Positions 17,963 to 24,873 of a DNA stretch of 64,000 bases are shown here, one piece after another. This DNA is from an uncultured Acetatifactor sp. (GTDB lineage Bacteria > Bacillota > Clostridia > Lachnospirales > Lachnospiraceae): contig CATKYJ010000008.1 in assembly GCA_949840885.1 (NCBI GenBank), positions 62,001 to 126,000 on the forward strand, read 5' to 3'. Both the position numbers and the translations under genes were made by a program. Below the pieces are notes generated by a model. The model was not told the origin of the DNA and did no database searches. It was given only the letters and a program-made list of their open reading frames with translations. The stretch's first letter is position 1. Every line of letters starts with the position of its first letter.

Positions 17963-18928
17963 ATGGGAAAGCTTACAATCGGCAGCGTGACGCTGGACAA
18001 TAATGTGATACTGGCTCCCATGGCAGGCGTGACAGACCTGCCGTTTCGTCTGCTCTGCAGGAGAGAGGGAGCCGGGCTGGTCTGTATGGAGATGGTCAGC
18101 GCCAAGGCCATTTTTTATAACAACAAAAATACGGAGGAGCTCCTGGAAATCCACCCGGAGGAAACCCCGGCGTCCCTGCAGCTGTTCGGCTCGGATCCGG
18201 AGATTCTGGCGGACATGGCAAAGCGCATTGAGGAGCGCCCTTTTTCCATTCTGGATTTCAACATGGGATGCCCGGTGCCCAAGGTGGTGAACAATGGGGA
18301 GGGCTCTGCTCTGATGAAATCGCCGGAGCTTGTGAGGGAGATTCTGACGGCGCTGGTGAAAGCCGTGGATAAGCCCGTGACAGTGAAGATCCGGAAAGGC
18401 TTTGGCGAAAACAGCGCAGGCGCCGTGGAGATTGCCAGAATTGCGGAGGACTGCGGCGTGGCTGCCATTGCAGTGCACGGGCGCACCAGGGAGCAGTACT
18501 ACAGCGGTCATGCGGACTGGGACATCATCGCCCGGGTGAAGCAGGCGGTAAAGATTCCCGTCATCGGCAACGGAGACGTGAACAGCCCTCAGGCGGCGAA
18601 AGCTATGCTGGAGCAGACGGGATGCGACGGGGTCATGATCGGCCGGGCGGCACAGGGGAATCCGTGGATTTTTCGGGATACGGTGCAGTATCTGGAGACC
18701 GGGACAGTGCCAGCACCGCCGGACAGACAGGAGAAGAAGCGGATGGTGCTGGAACATGCACAACTGCAGTTGAAGACAAAGGGAGAGTACACTGCGGTGC
18801 GGGAGATGAGAAAGCACTTGGCCTGGTATACTACAGGGATGCCCCATTCTGCCAGATTCCGGCAGACTATCAATTCTTTGGAGACTTTTGGAGAGCTGAT
18901 AGAGGGAGTGGAGACTATTTTTCAGTGA
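17963..18928 (+). CDS. dusB: tRNA-dihydrouridine synthase (DusB family)
   Basis: A 321-residue FMN-dependent enzyme that reduces uridine to dihydrouridine in tRNA. The TIM-barrel motifs are LAPMAGVTDLPFR (residues 17-29), the catalytic-cysteine motif NMGCPVPKVV near residue 100, and the FMN-binding stretches AVHGRTREQYYSG and PVIGNGDVNSP. The C-terminal helical domain (MRKHLAWYTTGMPHSARFR) is typical. It follows coaX in a likely operon. Confidence 0.94.
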   Translation: MGKLTIGSVTLDNNVILAPMAGVTDLPFRLLCRREGAGLVCMEMVSAKAIFYNNKNTEELLEIHPEETPASLQLFGSDPEILADMAKRIEERPFSILDFNMGCPVPKVVNNGEGSALMKSPELVREILTALVKAVDKPVTVKIRKGFGENSAGAVEIARIAEDCGVAAIAVHGRTREQYYSGHADWDIIARVKQAVKIPVIGNGDVNSPQAAKAMLEQTGCDGVMIGRAAQGNPWIFRDTVQYLETGTVPAPPDRQEKKRMVLEHAQLQLKTKGEYTAVREMRKHLAWYTTGMPHSARFRQTINSLETFGELIEGVETIFQ

Positions 18929-18946
18929 AGCCGCATATATTGTGGC

Positions 18947-19582
18947 ATGGACACCATTTTATATTTTTATAAAAAGAGGGGGCTTGCAAGACCCGAGACA
19001 GAGCCCGTGGGGCTGAAAGCCTATCTGCTGATACGAATAGGTCTGGATGTGGAGGAGGGCAGGTGGTTTGACAAAAGGCTGGAGGAAAGCCCGGCCGGAG
19101 GGCAGACAGGGAAGATTGCGGAGTCCGCAGGTGCGGCGGCTGGCGCTGGGGTCGTGCAGGGAAAGGGGAAAGTCCGGGAATCCGGTGGAGACAGAACTGT
19201 CCCGCATATGCCGAGAAGTCCATGGAAAGCGTTCCGGCAGAGGCGGATGGAGCGGAAAAGGCGCCAGGAGGAGCAGATACAGCAATATGCGCGGCAGCAG
19301 GAGGAAAGCCGCCGGCTGGCAGCCAGAGCGCAGATGTTGGAAGAGGTGGAAGCTTCGATGGAGCGGCTGGCTTCGGAGGTGGCGGAACTTGCCGGGGATA
19401 TGGATAGATGCTCTTGCGTGTATGAGGACAACATCCGAAAGGCGCTGGCAGGAGCGGGCTTATATGGGAGAGATTCCGGCTGGCGCGCACAGGAAGAATC
19501 AGATCGGGAAAGCCGGGGAGACATCCGATATGGCGAAGACGATCCAGGACGGGGACAAAGGATACCAAAGGAAATCCGGTAA
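18947..19582 (+). CDS. Hypothetical protein, N-terminal part of an interrupted gene
   Basis: 211 codons starting 18 nt after dusB. Residues 1-40 look folded (ILYFYKKRGLARPETEP). Residues 50-95 are a low-complexity Gly/Ala/Arg linker. Residues 95-160 are a charged coiled coil (RRMERKRRQEEQIQQYARQQ and following). The frame stops at TAA 19580-19582 and then continues open in the same frame to 20149. That layout suggests one roughly 400-residue protein broken by a nonsense codon. The middle part, 19460-19580, reads as a hydrophilic segment in this frame. I do not recognise the family. No good ribosome binding site precedes 18947. Confidence 0.5.
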   Translation: MDTILYFYKKRGLARPETEPVGLKAYLLIRIGLDVEEGRWFDKRLEESPAGGQTGKIAESAGAAAGAGVVQGKGKVRESGGDRTVPHMPRSPWKAFRQRRMERKRRQEEQIQQYARQQEESRRLAARAQMLEEVEASMERLASEVAELAGDMDRCSCVYEDNIRKALAGAGLYGRDSGWRAQEESDRESRGDIRYGEDDPGRGQRIPKEIR

Positions 19583-19591
19583 ACCGGCCAG

Positions 19592-20149
19592 ATGCAGACA
19601 GACTGTGGGGAGCGGGCTGCGGATATAGGTTTGCCGGGTTTGTGGCAAAAGCATTTCCCGCTGAAAGAATTCCATGACTATACGAATCAATTCTGGGTGG
19701 AACAATTGTTCCGGCGGGCCACTCTCCCCCATTTTATCATACTGGGGACGGCAGAGGGGATTTTTCCCATAATAGAGGCATATGCTGCCCGGATGAAGAG
19801 CCTGCGCTGGATTCTTACGGAGGCAGAGTATGACCAGGATCTGGCCGATTTTGTGGAGGACTTCTACACGGAATACGGCCTGGCCATCGAACTGGAACTT
19901 CTGGAGGATGTGGCGGCTTTGAAGCGCCTGCGCCTCTTTTGTAAGGAGGCCGTGAATATGGTGGATTTCACCGGGGAAGCCTATATGGCGGCTCAGGCAG
20001 TGCCGGAGGGGAGCATCTGGCTGGATATGTTCTCTGTGGAGGAGAAAAAGCGCAGGATTCTGGCAAGGGATAAAAAAGTTGCATATATTTCCATGAAAGA
20101 ACTATGGAAAATCGCACAAAAACGATGCAACTGCCCTGTACTGCCTTGA
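19592..20149 (+). CDS. Hypothetical protein, C-terminal part of an interrupted gene
   Basis: 185 codons in the same frame as the preceding segment, after an in-frame TAA. The segment from GLWQKHFPLKEFHDYTNQFW onwards looks well folded, with FIILGTAEGIFPIIEAYAARM and a conserved-looking LRWILTEAEYDQDLADFVED helix. The end reads VAYISMKELWKIAQK. The ATG at 19592 has no ribosome binding site, so independent translation is doubtful. It is more likely the C-terminal domain of one protein of about 400 residues. The function is unknown. Confidence 0.5.
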   Translation: MQTDCGERAADIGLPGLWQKHFPLKEFHDYTNQFWVEQLFRRATLPHFIILGTAEGIFPIIEAYAARMKSLRWILTEAEYDQDLADFVEDFYTEYGLAIELELLEDVAALKRLRLFCKEAVNMVDFTGEAYMAAQAVPEGSIWLDMFSVEEKKRRILARDKKVAYISMKELWKIAQKRCNCPVLP

Positions 20150-20174
20150 CACTGTCAGAAAACAAGCGTATACT
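20146..20174 (+). promoter_or_regulatory. Predicted sigma-A promoter for greA
   Basis: TTGACA (20146-20151), a 17-nt spacer and TATACT (20169-20174). The -35 box contains the stop codon of the preceding reading frame. The leader to the greA start is about 175 nt and holds no gene. Confidence 0.85.
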
Positions 20175-20354
20175 AGATGGAGTTTAAAAGCTGCGGCGAA
20201 AACGTCCTGCCAACAGGGATATGACAGGACTTTAAAAAGACAGCAGGGAAGAGACAGACAAAATTTAAGAGCAGTCCGCAGGGCGGAAGCTTTCCATGAA
20301 AAATACGGGATATGGAAAGAAATGGAAGAATAGAAGAGGAAGGATGTAAGCAAA

Positions 20355-20837
20355 ATGCAGGAGAAAAAGAATATTCTGACCTATGAGGGGCTCAGAAAAT
20401 ATGAGGACGAGTTACATGAACTGAAAGTCGTGCGCCGCCAGGAGGTGGCCCAGAAGATTAAGGAGGCCAGGGAGCAGGGCGATCTGTCCGAGAACGCAGA
20501 GTACGATGCGGCCAAGGATGAGCAGCGCGACATCGAGGCCAGGATTGAGGAATTGGAGAAGATTCTGAAGAATGCCGAGGTGGTAGTAGAGGATGAAGTG
20601 GATCTGGACAAGATCAACATTGGCTGCGTAGTGAGGCTCTTGGACATTGAGTACAGCGAGGAACTGGAGTACAAGATCGTAGGCTCCACTGAGGCAGACA
20701 GCCTGAAAGGCAAGATTTCCAACGAAAGCCCCGTGGGCAAGGCGCTGATCGGCTGCAAGGTGGGGGACAATGTGGAGGTTGAGACTGCGGCCGGCATGTT
20801 CACTTACAAGGTGCTGGAGATCCAGAGGAGCAGATAG
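20355..20837 (+). CDS. greA: Transcription elongation factor GreA
   Basis: A 160-residue Gre factor that rescues backtracked RNA polymerase by stimulating transcript cleavage in the secondary channel. The N-terminal coiled coil (residues 5-78) has at its tip the signature GDLSENAEYDAAKDEQ, with the acidic residues that carry Mg to the active site. The C-terminal FKBP-like domain ends with SPVGKALIGCKVGDNVEV. The length is standard. AGGAAGG lies upstream of the ATG, and the gene is flanked by its own promoter and terminator, so it is monocistronic. Confidence 0.96.
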   Translation: MQEKKNILTYEGLRKYEDELHELKVVRRQEVAQKIKEAREQGDLSENAEYDAAKDEQRDIEARIEELEKILKNAEVVVEDEVDLDKINIGCVVRLLDIEYSEELEYKIVGSTEADSLKGKISNESPVGKALIGCKVGDNVEVETAAGMFTYKVLEIQRSR

Positions 20838-20852
20838 AGTAAGAGAAAGACA

Positions 20853-20895
20853 AAAGGAGCTGTTGCACGGGATAATCCGTGTACAGCTCCTTTTT
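20853..20895 (+). terminator. Bidirectional terminator between greA and the anti-sigma gene
   Basis: AAAGGAGCTGT-GCACGG pairs with CCGTG-ACAGCTCCTTTTT. There is a T-run on the plus side and an A-run before the stem, so it can serve both greA and the convergent minus-strand unit. Confidence 0.88.
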
Positions 20896-20942
20896 GTGCA
20901 TATGGGCAGCCAAGGATGAATGCTCTGTCGGTGGTACCCTTG

Positions 20943-21758
20943 TCAGGACGCTTTCTTCTGAAGAATCCTGGTGAGGATGAGGCTGGCGGCGATGCCCAGG
21001 ATGCCGGCGGCAAGGGGCTCCAAAGTATCCTTGAGGATGGCCGCTTTCAGGGTTTCGAAAGAATCCATATGTTTCATCCATATATCGTAATTGATCATGA
21101 GAAAGATCCCTGTCATGTTCAGGGTCAGCAGCCAGCCACAGTTTTTGTCCTGCCTGAGGATGGCCCACAGATTGCAGCCAAAGAACACCACCTGAGCCAC
21201 AAAGGCCAGGATGAGCTGCCGTTCCAGAAAGGGGCCTATACGCATGAGTTCCATGCCGAACAGGCTTTGGGCATCCCGAGCCAGGCTATGGGCTAAGTAA
21301 ACGAACAGAGATAAAAAGTACAGATCCAGGAGAAAGGATGCGGCTCCCAACAGGTACATGGTCTTTCCGGGGCTGTTTTTGGCTTTATATCCCAGGGAAG
21401 CCAAAAGGTTTGCCAGGATGCAGATGACCAGAAGCACCGTGGTGTTGTTAAACAGGATGTAGTTGGTATGGTTGGCGAAGAACGCCTCAATGCCGCAGTA
21501 CACCAAAAATGCCAGCACCAGATAGCAGACAATGGCTTGGAGTTTCATTTTCTTCTTTATTTTCTTCAAGCCATCCAGCCCCCTGCGCTCCAGCTTCTCA
21601 CCGGTCAGTACCTGGCTCTTATACGTTTTCAGCATCTGGCGGCATCCGTCGCAGGCTGCGATGTGTTCCTCTACGCAGCGCTTTGTGGCCTCGGAGCACA
21701 CGCCGTCCGCATAGGACGGGAGCAGGTCGCGTATGATTTCACAATTGATTTTTTCCAT
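20943..21758 (-). CDS. Anti-sigma factor with zf-HC2 zinc finger
   Basis: A 271-residue membrane protein. The N-terminal 50 residues form an anti-sigma zinc finger of the HC2 type (CVEEHIAACDGCRQML: His-x3-Cys-x2-Cys). About five hydrophobic segments follow from residue 73 (LQAIVCYLVLAFLVYCG) to the end. Zinc-finger anti-sigma factors of this layout bind the ECF sigma factor encoded just upstream and hold it at the membrane until a signal arrives. Start: AGGAGG six bases before ATG. A 72-nt palindromic repeat lies between the sigma gene and this start, 12 nt from the ATG. The signal sensed is unknown. Confidence 0.85.
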   Translation of the reverse strand: MEKINCEIIRDLLPSYADGVCSEATKRCVEEHIAACDGCRQMLKTYKSQVLTGEKLERRGLDGLKKIKKKMKLQAIVCYLVLAFLVYCGIEAFFANHTNYILFNNTTVLLVICILANLLASLGYKAKNSPGKTMYLLGAASFLLDLYFLSLFVYLAHSLARDAQSLFGMELMRIGPFLERQLILAFVAQVVFFGCNLWAILRQDKNCGWLLTLNMTGIFLMINYDIWMKHMDSFETLKAAILKDTLEPLAAGILGIAASLILTRILQKKAS

Positions 21759-21769
21759 GATTTACCTCC

Positions 21770-21841
21770 TTTATTCCCGCGAGCAATGAGTCAAGTGGGC
21801 ATGCTTGCATGCACATTTGACGAATGCCGCGAGGGTCAAAT
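21770..21841 (-). repeat. Palindromic 5'-leader repeat, short copy 1
   Basis: This copy holds only the core of the three-copy element. It is an imperfect palindrome of about 60 nt with the central stem CAAATGTGCATGC/GCATGCCCACTTG and ends GCGGGAATAAA. The core is identical to that of the other two copies. It lies between the ECF sigma gene and its anti-sigma gene, in the sense orientation, directly upstream of the anti-sigma ribosome binding site. Confidence 0.9.
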
Positions 21842-21889
21842 GTTTTCGGCAGTCAGTATAATCTGTTCCTGTCAGGGCGGATATTTCTG

Positions 21890-22420
21890 TTATATGGGAC
21901 GGTTTGCGCCTGGCTGGGAGTCTGGCTTTTGGGGTGTATGGGGCTGACCTGTTTCCCGGCTGTCCTGGATCAGGAAAAGCTTCGCCCGGTAGAAAGTGAC
22001 CCTTGCCCAGTTTTCGCTTCTTCCCAGCAGTTCTCCGATTTCGCGGAAAGACAGGTCGCCGAGCACCCGCAGCTCCACAGTCTTTTGGGCATCGGGCGAA
22101 AGCGTCTGGAGCCTGTCCCAGACATCTGCCAGTTCTACCTTTGCGATGGCTGCCTGCTCGGTGTCATGCCCGGATGTCAACGACTCGTCCAGTTCCGCAA
22201 GCTGCATCCGTCCGACTTTGGCCCAGTGCTGGTAGAGCAGGTGCTTTGCGATCTGGCACAGCCAGGTGGAGAGCTTGCAGCTTTGGTCGTAGCTGTCCAG
22301 GCGTTCCAGGGCTTTCAGAAAAGTCTCCTGGGTCAGGTCTTCCGCAAGGTCAGAGTCCTTACATTTTTTGTACAGAAAGTGGTATACGATCTGCGAGTAT
22401 TGCCGGTACAGTTCTTCCAT
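21890..22420 (-). CDS. ECF-type RNA polymerase sigma factor
   Basis: A 176-residue sigma-70 family factor of the extracytoplasmic function group. Region 2 spans residues 5-75 (DLAEDLTQETFLKALERL is the -10 recognition helix area). Region 4 spans residues 105-155 (LRVLGDLSFREIGELLGRSENWARVTFYRAK, shown by its helix-turn-helix core SFREIGELLG). A Gln/Pro-rich tail follows. It is encoded just before its probable anti-sigma factor. AGGAGGAGG precedes the ATG. A TGTAAC/GGATATA pair upstream (22474-22502) may be an ECF-type promoter recognised by the factor itself. Confidence 0.9.
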   Translation of the reverse strand: MEELYRQYSQIVYHFLYKKCKDSDLAEDLTQETFLKALERLDSYDQSCKLSTWLCQIAKHLLYQHWAKVGRMQLAELDESLTSGHDTEQAAIAKVELADVWDRLQTLSPDAQKTVELRVLGDLSFREIGELLGRSENWARVTFYRAKLFLIQDSRETGQPHTPQKPDSQPGANRPI

Positions 22421-22473
22421 GCCTCCTCCTTTTGTTCTGCCTTATTCCCGGGATTTTTGGCGCGTTCAACTGA

Positions 22474-22502
22474 TATATCCGCTTTGGAGCGGTTTCGTTA
22501 CA
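22474..22502 (-). promoter_or_regulatory. Candidate ECF-type promoter of the sigma/anti-sigma unit
   Basis: Reading the minus strand: TGTAAC, 16 nt, then GGATATA, about 55 nt before the sigma start codon. The spacer contains the inverted repeat CCGCT-AGCGG. The AAC-type -35 is typical of ECF promoters; no vegetative promoter is visible here. This is pattern-based only. Confidence 0.35.
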
Positions 22503-22516
22503 GATAACCTGGAAAA

Positions 22517-22564
22517 AAAAGCCCGGTCCCTTTACGCGGGAAATGCGAAAGGGACCGGGCTTTT
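22517..22564 (-). terminator. Strong terminator after the small membrane protein gene
   Basis: A 13-bp perfect stem GCCCGGTCCCTTT/AAAGGGACCGGGC is flanked by an A-run on one side and TTTT on the other, so it can stop transcription in both directions. On the minus strand it directly follows the 47-residue membrane protein gene. Confidence 0.92.
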
Positions 22565-22566
22565 CA

Positions 22567-22710
22567 TTAGTCGTAAAGCGACATTCCGTATTTTATTTTC
22601 CGATATATTTTATATCCGATGGTTGCGAACAGGGATACAATGATGTACAAGGTGGAAAGCAATCCTATGGATCCACCAAAAATAATTAAAATAAGATATC
22701 CGATATTCAT
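22567..22710 (-). CDS. Small single-span membrane protein, 47 residues
   Basis: A very small gene supported by a good ribosome binding site (AAAGGAG, nine bases before ATG) and by the terminator 3 nt after the stop. The peptide has a long hydrophobic stretch (residues 4-31, including LIIFGGSIGLLSTLYIIVSL) followed by a basic end (YKIYRKIKYGMSLYD). That predicts one membrane span with the basic tail inside. An in-frame ATG at 22854 is rejected because the added part is hydrophilic and lacks a ribosome binding site. The function is unknown. Similar peptides seem to occur in related genomes, from memory only. Confidence 0.6.
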   Translation of the reverse strand: MNIGYLILIIFGGSIGLLSTLYIIVSLFATIGYKIYRKIKYGMSLYD

Positions 22711-22850
22711 AGCATGATTCTCCTTTTTTAACTGCCTGGGCGGCTCCTGCCGGACTGATATGCCGGCGGCCGGCACCGCAAACAGACCCTTGCAGCACAA
22801 GAGTAAATTTGACAGGTTTTGGTTTCTGGTTTCTAATGCCGGAAACAGAA

Positions 22851-23264
22851 TCATGCTTTCTTTCCGTCCTGATTGTGGATATAGCTTATAATGACGATGT
22901 TGCTACGGATTTCGTGAAAATCCGTACAGGCATCTGCCGAACGCAAGAATGTAGACTGTGGGGAGCAAAAAGCCGCCAGCAGGGCAGCAATGGCAAGACT
23001 GCGGCCGGGACGGCTGAGACTCCTGCGCGGAGTCTGTGAGAGGGAAAGCCCCCTTTCCCCATAGCTTAGTTTTTTGGGGACATAGGCTTTGGAGGGGAGG
23101 CTTCTGCGCAGGGAGCAAAAGGCAGGCATATCCCAGGCACTCTCCTGGCCATAGGAGGAAGCGCACGCCGAAAAGGAATCTGGTTCGACACTGTCAAAGC
23201 ACATTCCCAAAATGAGGGCACATAAAATTGAAAAAAGAGAAACAGTTTTTCTGTTCAGGCGCAT
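22851..23264 (-). CDS. Small putative secreted protein, 137 residues
   Basis: The start at 23264 follows AGGAGGG by five bases, and a 17-nt-spaced promoter lies upstream. Residues 1-20 are signal-peptide-like (MRLNRKTVSLFSILCALILG). The middle part is Ser/Arg/Pro-rich with no recognisable fold. The C-terminus ends in IRSNIVIISYIHNQDGKKA, a hydrophobic strand followed by a basic tail that reads like the conserved core. A second hydrophobic patch (SLAIAALLAAF) is near residue 90. I do not know the function. The upstream in-frame ATGs give no better start. Confidence 0.5.
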   Translation of the reverse strand: MRLNRKTVSLFSILCALILGMCFDSVEPDSFSACASSYGQESAWDMPAFCSLRRSLPSKAYVPKKLSYGERGLSLSQTPRRSLSRPGRSLAIAALLAAFCSPQSTFLRSADACTDFHEIRSNIVIISYIHNQDGKKA

Positions 23265-23304
23265 AAAAGCCCTCCTGCGCATATGGGCATTCTGGTATGG
23301 AGAT

Positions 23305-23333
23305 AGTGTACCATAAATGTGGGAAATAGTCAA
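23305..23333 (-). promoter_or_regulatory. Predicted promoter for the small secreted protein gene
   Basis: On the minus strand: TTGACT (23333-23328), a 17-nt spacer, then TACACT (23310-23305), about 40 nt before the start codon at 23264. Confidence 0.65.
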
Positions 23334-23340
23334 AAGGTTC

Positions 23341-23375
23341 GCCGGGGACAGCATAAAAGAAATGCTGTCCCCGGC
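23341..23375 (-). terminator. Terminator hairpin after the cation exchanger
   Basis: A perfect 14-bp stem GCCGGGGACAGCAT/ATGCTGTCCCCGGC lies 21 nt after the exchanger stop codon. The run of T is missing on the minus strand (only a short CCTTTTG follows), so efficiency is uncertain. Confidence 0.65.
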
Positions 23376-23396
23376 AGGATTTGTATATTGAAATAT

Positions 23397-24365
23397 TTAT
23401 ACCAAAGCTGCAGAACAAGTCAGATAGAGATACACCGCATACACGGACAAGAGCAGGAGCCCCTGCCATTTCTGGAACTTCTGCAAAAACATGGCGGGAA
23501 TCAGGGCGATACATCCCACCAAAAGGCAGGCAGGCAGATCCAGCCTGGCAGAGGCTGCCGCAATGGGCAGGGCTTTGCCGGATACAAGGGAGGACAGGGG
23601 CAGGATCAGAGTCAGGTCGATGATGTTCGCCCCAAGGATATTGCCCACGGAAAGGGAGGACTGCTTTTTTGCGATGGCAGTGACGGTGGTGACCAGCTCC
23701 GGCAGGGAGGTGCCCACCGCAATGATGGTCACGCCGATGACCCGCTCCGGCACGCCCACCATGGCAGCCAAAGCGCTTCCGTTGTCCACCAGAAGATCCG
23801 CGCCCCACACGATGCCGATGGCGCCCACCACGAACTTCACCAGGTTCAGGACAATTTCTTTCTTTCCGCCTACTTTCCGGCGGCTCTCCACATTTCCGCT
23901 GTCTTTCATGGAATGCAGTGCGGAGCTTACGTTCTCCCACAGGAAGAAGCAGAAGATGACCACCATGCCGATGGTGATGGCAGTCCCCATCTGGCCCGCC
24001 AGGCCGGAGATGACGATCAGAATGGCGGCCGCCAGCATCAGCACTGCTTTCATGAGATAGTCCGCCCGCTTGATGATGCCGGGCATGCAGATCAGGGAGA
24101 TCGCCATGATCAGGCCGATGTTGGCCGTAACGCTTCCCACGGCGTTGCCGATGGCCATGTCCACGCTGCCCTTGGCGGCGGCCATGACGGAGACCAGCAT
24201 TTCCGGCAGGGTGGTGGCCAGGCTGACGATTGTGGCTCCGACGATCAGCTTGGGGATGCCGCTGACCTCCGCGATCCAGGATGCGGCGTCCACGAAGAAG
24301 TCCCCGCCCTTTACAATGAACACAATGCCCACAAGTAACAAAAAGATTACCATTGCCATTTCCAT
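23397..24365 (-). CDS. Calcium/sodium-type cation antiporter (CaCA family)
   Basis: A 322-residue integral membrane protein with ten predicted spans and the two inverted alpha repeats of the YrbG/CaCA family. Repeat 1 has GATIVSLATTLPEMLVS and GNAVGSVTANIGL; repeat 2 has GVTIIAVGTSLPELVTTVTA and GNILGANIIDL. The acidic residues in the two TLPE/SLPE motifs bind the transported ion. The family exports Ca and in some cases Mn or other cations in exchange for Na or protons. A yybP-ykoY (manganese) riboswitch in the leader makes Mn export a strong possibility. The leader also contains a 155-nt copy of the palindromic repeat, ending 24 nt before the ATG. Confidence 0.93.
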   Translation of the reverse strand: MEMAMVIFLLLVGIVFIVKGGDFFVDAASWIAEVSGIPKLIVGATIVSLATTLPEMLVSVMAAAKGSVDMAIGNAVGSVTANIGLIMAISLICMPGIIKRADYLMKAVLMLAAAILIVISGLAGQMGTAITIGMVVIFCFFLWENVSSALHSMKDSGNVESRRKVGGKKEIVLNLVKFVVGAIGIVWGADLLVDNGSALAAMVGVPERVIGVTIIAVGTSLPELVTTVTAIAKKQSSLSVGNILGANIIDLTLILPLSSLVSGKALPIAAASARLDLPACLLVGCIALIPAMFLQKFQKWQGLLLLSVYAVYLYLTCSAALV

Positions 24366-24388
24366 TTTCTCATCCTCTTTCTTTCGTG

Positions 24389-24543
24389 TTTTATTCCCGC
24401 GAGCAATGAGTCAAGTGGGCATGCTTGCATGCACATTTGACGAATGCCGCGAGGGTCAAATACCAAAGTGTCCGAAAGACACTTTCTGCTCTGCAGCGCT
24501 GCAAGATTGATACCCCGTTGCTTGCAGCGGGATCTTTGATTCG
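24389..24543 (-). repeat. Palindromic 5'-leader repeat, full copy 2
   Basis: A 155-nt copy about 98% identical to the copy before fabD, in the leader of the cation exchanger and in the sense orientation. In order, the sense strand shows an arm pair around GCTGCAAGCA, a palindromic TGCAGCGCTGCA, a hairpin with arms AAAGTGTC/GACACTTT, and the large core palindrome that ends GCGGGAATAAA just before the ribosome binding site. Confidence 0.9.
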
Positions 24544-24577
24544 GTCTGCGTTTCCTCCACAAAGAAAAGACCCACGC

Positions 24578-24613
24578 ATAGCGGCGAAAACATCTGTCAT
24601 GTTCACTGCTATG
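24578..24613 (-). promoter_or_regulatory. Putative expression-platform hairpin after the riboswitch
   Basis: On the minus strand CATAGC-GAACAT pairs with ATGTTTTC-GCTATG directly after the last P1 base of the riboswitch. Sequence CTTTTCTTT follows after 8 nt. It could be a riboswitch-controlled terminator or a mutually exclusive structure. The ORF-free sequence 24366-24873 is otherwise made up of this leader, its promoter and a terminator. Confidence 0.5.
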
Positions 24614-24700
24614 TATGAGTCTCGTTATTTAAGACAAGCCAGACCCAAAGGGCCGCGTTTGTTGACTTGCCACGCAAGCTGCGCTGACTACTCCCTCATA
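24614..24700 (-). ncRNA. yybP-ykoY family manganese riboswitch
   Basis: On the minus strand the P1 stem TATGAG...CTCATA encloses an 87-nt domain. Directly inside P1 on the 5' side is GGGAGTAG, and on the 3' side AACGAGAC. These correspond to the two conserved internal-loop segments that form the Mn-binding site in this class (compare GGGGAGUAG and GCAAGACC in the structurally solved Lactococcus member). The inner arms contain GTCAACAAACG and a GGCCC/GGGTC stem. It is preceded by a promoter (24724-24753) and lies upstream of a cation exchanger, the kind of gene this riboswitch turns on when Mn is high. The assignment rests on motif reading, not a covariance search. Confidence 0.82.
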
Positions 24701-24723
24701 AAGGTATTCTCATTGTTTGTGTT

Positions 24724-24753
24724 ACTATAACACAGATGCCCCTGGATAGTCAA
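24724..24753 (-). promoter_or_regulatory. Predicted promoter of the riboswitch-exchanger transcript
   Basis: On the minus strand: TTGACT (24753-24748), an 18-nt spacer, then TATAGT (24729-24724). The first base of the riboswitch P1 follows about 24 nt after the -10 box. Confidence 0.75.
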
Positions 24754-24805
24754 GACTAACTTATGAATAGTGGGGAACAGTAACAAGCGGTTCACTTCCC
24801 AGTAT

Positions 24806-24850
24806 AGAAGAATCCCCGAAAGTACCGCCAGATCTTTCGGGGATTCTTCT
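24806..24850 (-). terminator. Terminator hairpin after the LRR protein gene
   Basis: A perfect 17-bp stem AGAAGAATCCCCGAAAG/CTTTCGGGGATTCTTCT with an 11-nt loop lies 23 nt beyond the stop of the minus-strand LRR gene. It separates that gene from the exchanger promoter. Confidence 0.75.
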
Positions 24851-24873
24851 ATATGTGTGGTTCAGCTTATTTG

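Noticed and set aside
21786..21842. Repeated peptide MSQVGMLACTFDECREGQ on the plus strand of two repeat copies
   Set aside because: It is encoded antisense within the palindromic repeat, has no ribosome binding site, and continues into different frames. The repeat is better explained as structured RNA.
22440..22452. TTATTCCCGGG near the ECF sigma gene start as a fourth repeat copy
   Set aside because: Only about nine bases match the end of the palindromic element and no palindrome accompanies them.
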